Source: VAXT01 sp035318925 (GTDB lineage: Bacteria > Actinomycetota > Thermoleophilia > Gaiellales > Gaiellaceae). Taken from it: 64,000 nucleotides of DNA. The position numbers and the translations under genes were made by a program. The notes below the pieces were generated by a model. That model did no database searches. It had not been told where the DNA came from and worked only from the letters and a program-made list of their open reading frames with translations. Of this stretch, positions 60,124 to 64,000 are shown in pieces. Within the stretch, counting starts at the first letter, position 1; each line of letters starts with the position of its first letter. Location of the stretch: NCBI GenBank assembly GCA_035318925.1, contig DATHDS010000014.1:124001-188000 (forward strand), given 5' to 3'.

Positions 60124-60239
60124 GGTGGAACCTCCTGTGGTTTGACTGCAGATCAGCCGGCGGCGTCCGGGTGGAACCGCTGTCACAGCGGCACCGCCAC
60201 CCGACCGTCCCGCCGGGACGGTTACACGGTCGCTGGATT
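60124..60239 (-). promoter_or_regulatory. Structured 5' leader of rpsB
   Basis: On the minus strand: ACCGTCCC-loop-GGGACGGT (60222-60204), then a nested stem CGGGTGG...CCACCCG (60203-60168) enclosing CCGCTG-TGA-CAGCGG. Together they resemble ribosomal-protein autoregulatory leaders (S2 is known to regulate rpsB-tsf in other bacteria). The shape is not matched to a named class by eye. Confidence 0.6.
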
Positions 60240-61118
60240 CTAGCCGCTGCCCCGCAATCGGCTCAGATAGGCGTCCAATTCGGGCGGAAGCGGCGATTCG
60301 ACGTCGATCCGCTCGCCGGTGAACGGGTGGTCGAACGCGAGCCTTCCTGCGTGCAGGAACTGGCGGCCGAGGGCCTGGTCCGGGACGCCGTAGACCGGGT
60401 CTCCGACGACGGGCAGGCCGACCGCGGCCAGGTGCACCCGGATCTGGTGCGTTCTCCCGGTCTCGAGCCGCACGTCGAGCAGCGCGTTGCCGCCGAGAAG
60501 CTCCGCGACCTCGAAGTGGGTCACGGCCTCGCGGGGCGTGTCCGTGTCGAGCGACTGGCGAGTCCGCTCCTCCCGGTCACGGCCGATCGGCGCTTCGATC
60601 CGCCCCCGCCAGGAGCGCGGCCGGCCGCGGACGAGTGCCAGGTAGTGGCGCTCGATCTCCCGGCGCGCAACGAGGCCCTGCAGTCGCTTGTGCGCCTCGT
60701 CCGACCGGGCAACGACGAGGAGCCCCGACGTGTCGCGGTCGAGCCGGTGGACGATCCCGGGCCGGTCCTCCTCTCCGCCCGCGGTTCGCCCGACGAGGCC
60801 GTGGACGAGCGTTCCGCTCCTGTGCCCCGCTCCCGGGTGCACGACGACGCCGGCCGGCTTGTCGACGATGAGCACGTGCTCGTCCTCGTAGGCGATGCGG
60901 AACTCGACTTCCTCGGCCTCGAGTGTCTTCGACGTGGCTGCGGGCAGGTCGACCTCGAGCTCTTCGCCACCCTCCAGCCGGTGGCTCTTCGGCCGCAGGT
61001 CTCCGTCTACGCGTACCGAACCGGCGGCGAGCAAGCGCTCGGCGGCCGAACGCGAGCCGATCTCCGGCAGCTCGGCGAGAAACCGGTCGAGGCGGTCGCC
61101 CGCCGCCTCGTCAGGAAC
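60240..61118 (-). CDS. rluD: RluD-type pseudouridine synthase without a standard start codon
   Basis: Large-subunit 23S rRNA pseudouridine synthase family. S4 RNA-binding domain (PDEAAGDRLDRFLAELPEIG, SAAERLLAAGSVRVDG), catalytic Asp in HRLDRDTSGLLVVA, and RLETGRTHQIRVHL. The frame enters the S4 domain from the end of lspA with no ATG, GTG or TTG before the S4 sequence; the coordinate is a GTT used as a placeholder. A TTG at 61034 would delete most of the S4 domain. Either a rare start, a frameshift from lspA, or a sequence error. Overlaps lspA by 8 bp. Confidence 0.75.
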   Translation of the reverse strand, partial: VPDEAAGDRLDRFLAELPEIGSRSAAERLLAAGSVRVDGDLRPKSHRLEGGEELEVDLPAATSKTLEAEEVEFRIAYEDEHVLIVDKPAGVVVHPGAGHRSGTLVHGLVGRTAGGEEDRPGIVHRLDRDTSGLLVVARSDEAHKRLQGLVARREIERHYLALVRGRPRSWRGRIEAPIGRDREERTRQSLDTDTPREAVTHFEVAELLGGNALLDVRLETGRTHQIRVHLAAVGLPVVGDPVYGVPDQALGRQFLHAGRLAFDHPFTGERIDVESPLPPELDAYLSRLRGSG

Positions 61119-61701
61119 CCGGGCGTGGAACGTCTGGAACCGGCCGCGGCCGCGTGGTCGTGCGTTGCGGAAGCAGCAACGCGGCGAGGAGGACGAGGAC
61201 GCCGAGGACGATGAAGCTGTCGGCCAGGTTGAACGCCGGCCAGTAGCGAAGGTCGATGAAGTCCGTCACGTGCCCTAGCCGGATCCGGTCGGTGAGGTTC
61301 GAGGCGCTGCCGCCGATGAGCAGGCCGAGAGCAACCGGCAGCACGGGATGCCGCGCGCCCGAGCGCGCGAAGAAGAACAGCATCCAGCCGACGGCGACCG
61401 CCGTCAGAGCGGTCACGATCGGCGTCGCGCTCGCAAAGAGCCCAAAGGCGATTCCCGAGTTCTGCACGTGGTGGATCGAGAGCGGCCCGGCGACGTGGCG
61501 CTCGCCGTCGAGCGCGAGGTGGCTGGAGACGATGTTCTTCGTCAGCTGGTCGCCGGCCAGCGCGGCCAGGGCGATCGCGGAGAGGCCGAGCCACTGCTGA
61601 GAACGCGCAGCCAGCGAGCGGTGCGCGCCCGCCAGCGGCGTCAGGGCGTCGGTCGAAGAACCGACGCGCACGTCAGCTCGACGCGCAACGGGCTCGGTCA
61701 A
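61111..61701 (-). CDS. lspA: Lipoprotein signal peptidase
   Basis: Aspartic protease cleaving prolipoproteins at the lipobox; here it serves the several lipoproteins of the window too. 196 residues from TTG 61701 (GAGGAG 5 bp upstream), overlapping the previous stop (TTGA). Four membrane helices. The catalytic Asp residues are in GSASNLTDRIR and FNLADSFIV, with conserved VQNSGIAFGL. A Pro/Arg tail overlaps the rluD frame. Confidence 0.92.
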   Translation of the reverse strand: MTEPVARRADVRVGSSTDALTPLAGAHRSLAARSQQWLGLSAIALAALAGDQLTKNIVSSHLALDGERHVAGPLSIHHVQNSGIAFGLFASATPIVTALTAVAVGWMLFFFARSGARHPVLPVALGLLIGGSASNLTDRIRLGHVTDFIDLRYWPAFNLADSFIVLGVLVLLAALLLPQRTTTRPRPVPDVPRPGS

Positions 61702-62060
61702 CGGCGCTCCTCGAGGCGTCGGCAGTCGATGCACAGAGTCGCCCAGGGCAGAGCCGCCAGGCGCTCCTCGCCGATGTCCTTGCCGCAGTTCACGCACTTG
61801 CCGAACGTTCCCTCCTCGATGCGCTGGAGCGCCCCGTCGATCGCGGCCAGCACATTCTCCGAGTTCTCCTCGAGCGTAGAGTCGATCTCACGGTCGAGCG
61901 TCTCGGTTGCCGTGTCGGCGAGGTTGTTGTCGGAGGATTCCTCCTGCATCACATCCTCGAGCGAGCCCGGGCTCTCGTTGTGCAGGTACTGGATCGCGTC
62001 GAGCACGCGGCGGCGCTCCTCATCGAGGAGCGTCCGGAACTGCTCGACGTCGACTGCCAT
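61698..62060 (-). CDS. TraR/DksA-type zinc-finger protein
   Basis: 120 residues from ATG 62060. Coiled-coil N-terminus (FRTLLDEERRRVLDAIQYL), then NNLADTATETLDREI and a C4 zinc finger CVNCGKDIGEERLAALPWATLCIDC. Family members bind RNA polymerase through the secondary channel (DksA) or act as general regulators. The acidic tip expected in active DksA (D-x-x-D/A) is not obvious. Lies between divIVA and lspA in the operon. Confidence 0.85.
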   Translation of the reverse strand: MAVDVEQFRTLLDEERRRVLDAIQYLHNESPGSLEDVMQEESSDNNLADTATETLDREIDSTLEENSENVLAAIDGALQRIEEGTFGKCVNCGKDIGEERLAALPWATLCIDCRRLEERR

Positions 62061-62082
62061 CGCCACCAAGTCTAGTTGCGTG

Positions 62083-62520
62083 TCAGGCGGCTTCGGCGGC
62101 CTCGTCTTCGCCGTTCCCTTCGTCGACCATCGCGAGCGCCGACCGCAGCAGCGACCGGATCCGGCTCGCCTCGCCGCGCAGGTGCTCACGCTCGGCCAGC
62201 GCCTGCTGCTTGATCAGCCGCGACTCCGCGTGCGCCTCCGTCAGGAACACGTCCGCCTCGCGGCGGGCCTGGTCCTTCAGTTCCTGCGCGCTCCGCTCGG
62301 CCGAGACGAGCGTCTTGCGGAGGAGCGTCTCGAGATCGATGTAGCGCGCGATGTCCGACTCCATCCGCTCGAGCTTGTCCTGGAGGTCGGCACGCTCGCG
62401 CCAGACCTCTTCGAAGCTCTCCACGATCTCCTCGTGGAGCCGGTCGGTCGCCGCCCGGCGGTAGCCGAAGAAGCCCCGGCGGAGCTTGACGTGACGAATT
62501 TCGACAGGTGTCAGTGCCAT
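62083..62520 (-). CDS. divIVA: DivIVA/Wag31-like polar growth protein
   Basis: 145 residues, coiled coil. The N-terminus MALTPVEIRHVKLRRGFFGYRR is the conserved DivIVA membrane-binding segment, with the Arg/Phe pair intact; long heptad helices follow (HEEIVESFEEVWRERADLQDKLERM ...). Shorter than Wag31 (about 260). Known: recruits cell-wall machinery to poles or septum. Part of the sepF-yggT-divIVA cluster. Confidence 0.88.
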   Translation of the reverse strand: MALTPVEIRHVKLRRGFFGYRRAATDRLHEEIVESFEEVWRERADLQDKLERMESDIARYIDLETLLRKTLVSAERSAQELKDQARREADVFLTEAHAESRLIKQQALAEREHLRGEASRIRSLLRSALAMVDEGNGEDEAAEAA

Positions 62521-62536
62521 TTCTCCACCTCCTTTC

Positions 62537-62839
62537 TCAGTGCAGTCGGTCGAGGATGTCCGTGATCAGAAACCGGATGAAGTAGAGGCTGAACACGGCG
62601 ACAATGGGCGAGATGTCAATCGCGCCCAGGGGCGGCATGATCCGCCTGAAGAGGCGCAGGTACGGATCGCACACGTCATAGAGGAAACGCTGGATTCGGT
62701 TCAGCCAGATCGAGTAGGGGAGCTTCACCCACGACGTGATGATGTAGCCGAAGATGAGGAGGATGTAGACGTAGATGAAGACGTCCACGAACTTCTCGAT
62801 CGACGAGATCGCGTCGGCAAGTACGAGCCATCCGCCCAT
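62537..62839 (-). CDS. YggT-family membrane protein
   Basis: 100 residues, two YggT segments: FVDVFIYVYILLIFGYIITSWV and FLYDVCDPYLRLFRRIMPPLG, with IDISPIVAVFSLYFIRFLI. YggT proteins sit between sepF and divIVA in many actinobacteria and are thought to aid division or osmotic stress responses. Start ATG 62839 with GAGG upstream; 16-bp gap to divIVA. Confidence 0.88.
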   Translation of the reverse strand: MGGWLVLADAISSIEKFVDVFIYVYILLIFGYIITSWVKLPYSIWLNRIQRFLYDVCDPYLRLFRRIMPPLGAIDISPIVAVFSLYFIRFLITDILDRLH

Positions 62840-62880
62840 GCGGCCGTGTTCGGCTCGTGGCGGCCGGTTCCTCTTACCGG

Positions 62881-63426
62881 TTATGCCTGATTGAAGAAGC
62901 CGCCGCGCTCGAGGAGCCGTGCCCGCTCTTCGGCCGAGACCTCGACATTTCGCGGCGTGAGCAGGAAGACCTTGTCGGCGACGCGCTGCATGCCCCCGTC
63001 CATCGCGTAGGTGAGGCCGCTTCCAAAGTCGATCAGCCGCTTGGAAAGGTCTGCATCGGAGCCCTGGAGGTTCAGGATGACGGGCGTCCCTTCCTTGAAC
63101 TTGTCGGCGATCTGCTTGGCGTCGTCGAAGCGCTGCGGGACGACGAGGTGGACGCGTACCGAGGGGTGCCCCGGCGCCGCCTCGACTGCCCGCGGGCGTG
63201 TCGGCCTCAAAACTGCTGTGCGTGCGCCTGAAGAAGCCTCCGGCTCCGTCCAGTCCTCGAACTCGGCCCGCCGCCGGCGCGATGAAAGCCGGCGGACGTT
63301 CGGGCGCTCGCTATACGAACGCTCGAGCTCCTCGTTCGTGACGTAGCCGTCCTCGTCCCACTCTTCGTCCTCCTCGGCGATGCCGAAGTAGACGAGGGTT
63401 CTGTTCCAGACGTCTGCGAAGCCCAT
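62881..63426 (-). CDS. sepF: Cell division protein SepF
   Basis: Membrane anchor and bundler of FtsZ. 181 residues: N-terminal amphipathic helix (MGFADVWNRTLVYFGIAEED), a disordered middle, then the SepF core VRVHLVVPQRFDDAKQIADKFKEGTPVILNLQGSDADLSKRLIDFGSGLTYAMDGGMQRVADKVFLLTPRNVEVS. All core glycines are present. Actinobacteria lacking FtsA use SepF for this. Confidence 0.95.
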   Translation of the reverse strand: MGFADVWNRTLVYFGIAEEDEEWDEDGYVTNEELERSYSERPNVRRLSSRRRRAEFEDWTEPEASSGARTAVLRPTRPRAVEAAPGHPSVRVHLVVPQRFDDAKQIADKFKEGTPVILNLQGSDADLSKRLIDFGSGLTYAMDGGMQRVADKVFLLTPRNVEVSAEERARLLERGGFFNQA

Positions 63427-63438
63427 AGCTGCGGAATG

Positions 63439-64000
63439 TTATCTCTGATACAGCACAGACCCAATTCGAATCATGGTCGCGCCTTCCTCTGCTGCCACTC
63501 GGTAATCCTGGCTCGTGCCCATCGAGAGCTCGGCCAGCCCGTGTGTTTTCGCTAACGCATGCAGTTTTTCGAAGTACGGACGGGATCGCTCGGGGTCGTC
63601 TGTCGCCGGAGGCATCGTCGAGAGGCCGACGATCCGCGGGTAGAGCTCGACGTACGCTGGGATCTCGTTCGGCGAGACGCCCGACTTGCTCGCCTCGCCC
63701 GCGAGGTTGACCTGGAGCAGCGCAGGCACCTCGAGGCGACGCGCGGCCGACTCGGAGTCGAGGGAGTGCACGAGCTCGCAGATGCCGCTCACGAGCTTCG
63801 CCTTCCGGCTCTGGAGGTGACCGATGAAGTGCCAGTGGAAGGTGCTTCCGTGGGCGGCGTGCTTGGCCTCGAGGTCCTGCGCCTTGTTCTCGCCGACGAC
63901 CTCGATCCCGGCCTCGGCCAGGACAGCCATGTCGGCGACGGACACGTACTTCGTCGCGGCCACGATCGTCACTTCCTGCCCGACCTCGTCCCTGACGCGA
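63439..64000 (-). CDS. yggS: PLP homeostasis protein (YggS/PROSC family), start beyond window
   Basis: Pyridoxal-5'-phosphate-binding protein, fold-type III. Visible residues run from ...VRDEVGQEVTIVAATKYVS (PLP-binding Lys in AATKYVS) through ENKAQDLEAKHAAH, WHFIGHLQSRKAKLV, LLQVNLAGEASKSGV, LSTMPPATDDPERSRPYF and SMGTSQDYRVAAEEGATMIRIGS. The N-terminus lies beyond position 64000. Usually located just upstream of sepF; 12-bp gap here. Confidence 0.93.
   Translation of the reverse strand, partial: RVRDEVGQEVTIVAATKYVSVADMAVLAEAGIEVVGENKAQDLEAKHAAHGSTFHWHFIGHLQSRKAKLVSGICELVHSLDSESAARRLEVPALLQVNLAGEASKSGVSPNEIPAYVELYPRIVGLSTMPPATDDPERSRPYFEKLHALAKTHGLAELSMGTSQDYRVAAEEGATMIRIGSVLYQR

Noticed and set aside
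1..64000. CRISPR arrays
   Set aside because: No regularly spaced repeats with unique spacers were seen; the only tandem repeats are the coding SWSD units.

Overview
The window looks like the chromosome of a very GC-rich actinobacterium, probably of the class Thermoleophilia (Gaiella/Solirubrobacter-like). This is an inference from gene content. The evidence is the MurT-GatD pair, an FHA (GarA-like)-FtsR gene pair, an RsiG-like c-di-GMP anti-sigma candidate, Wag31/DivIVA-SepF-YggT in a row, and secreted proteins with SALWG and 'YANVMATLALFFALSGG' leaders that I associate with that class. No rRNA is present, so the assignment rests on proteins only.

Left chromosomal part (1-24.8 kb): the end of gatD and all of murT (cell-wall amidation); a secreted subtilase with a Ser-Trp-Ser-Asp repeat tail; a membrane GGDEF plus HD-GYP protein (c-di-GMP synthesis and breakdown); a class II glutamine amidotransferase; two convergent RpoD-like sigma factors; and a long leftward operon. 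That operon runs pgsA-like, a nucleotidyltransferase fused to a degenerate phosphohexomutase, rsiG-like, FHA, ftsR-like, apt, with start/stop overlaps at most joints. HutF-like and arginase genes converge next. After them come a processive GT2 glycosyltransferase with a 52-residue membrane partner, a peptidoglycan-binding protein with a dead LytM fold, and two small unknowns.

Mobile part (24.85-49.5 kb): the 3' half of a tRNA-Pro(GGG) gene occurs three times, at 24853, 29475 and inside the intact tRNA at 49474-49548. I read this as two tandem integrative elements inserted at the tRNA. Element 1 (about 4.6 kb) is decayed, with an integrase remnant, a frameshifted LuxR regulator and a RepA-like ATPase with iteron-like hairpins. 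Element 2 (about 20 kb) has an intact tyrosine integrase and Xis-like protein, a short serine recombinase, ArdC, a DUF3800 protein and an AlbA_2 (Schlafen-type) protein. It also carries many secreted or lipoprotein genes, a voltage-gated-type K+ channel and three copies of a small protein family, one of them frameshifted. The original tRNA terminator appears to lie 25 kb away, at 24828-24848.

Right chromosomal part (49.5-64 kb): an EncFtn-like ferritin, an XRE regulator, and one long leftward housekeeping stretch. Read downstream to upstream by increasing coordinate, it is proS, ispG, rseP, dxr, cdsA, uppS, frr, pyrH, tsf, rpsB, rluD, lspA, traR/dksA-type, divIVA, yggT, sepF, yggS. It couples isoprenoid, phospholipid, translation and division genes. 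A 164-bp region between rseP and ispG has nested complementary arms and is the best candidate here for an undescribed structured RNA or repeat element.
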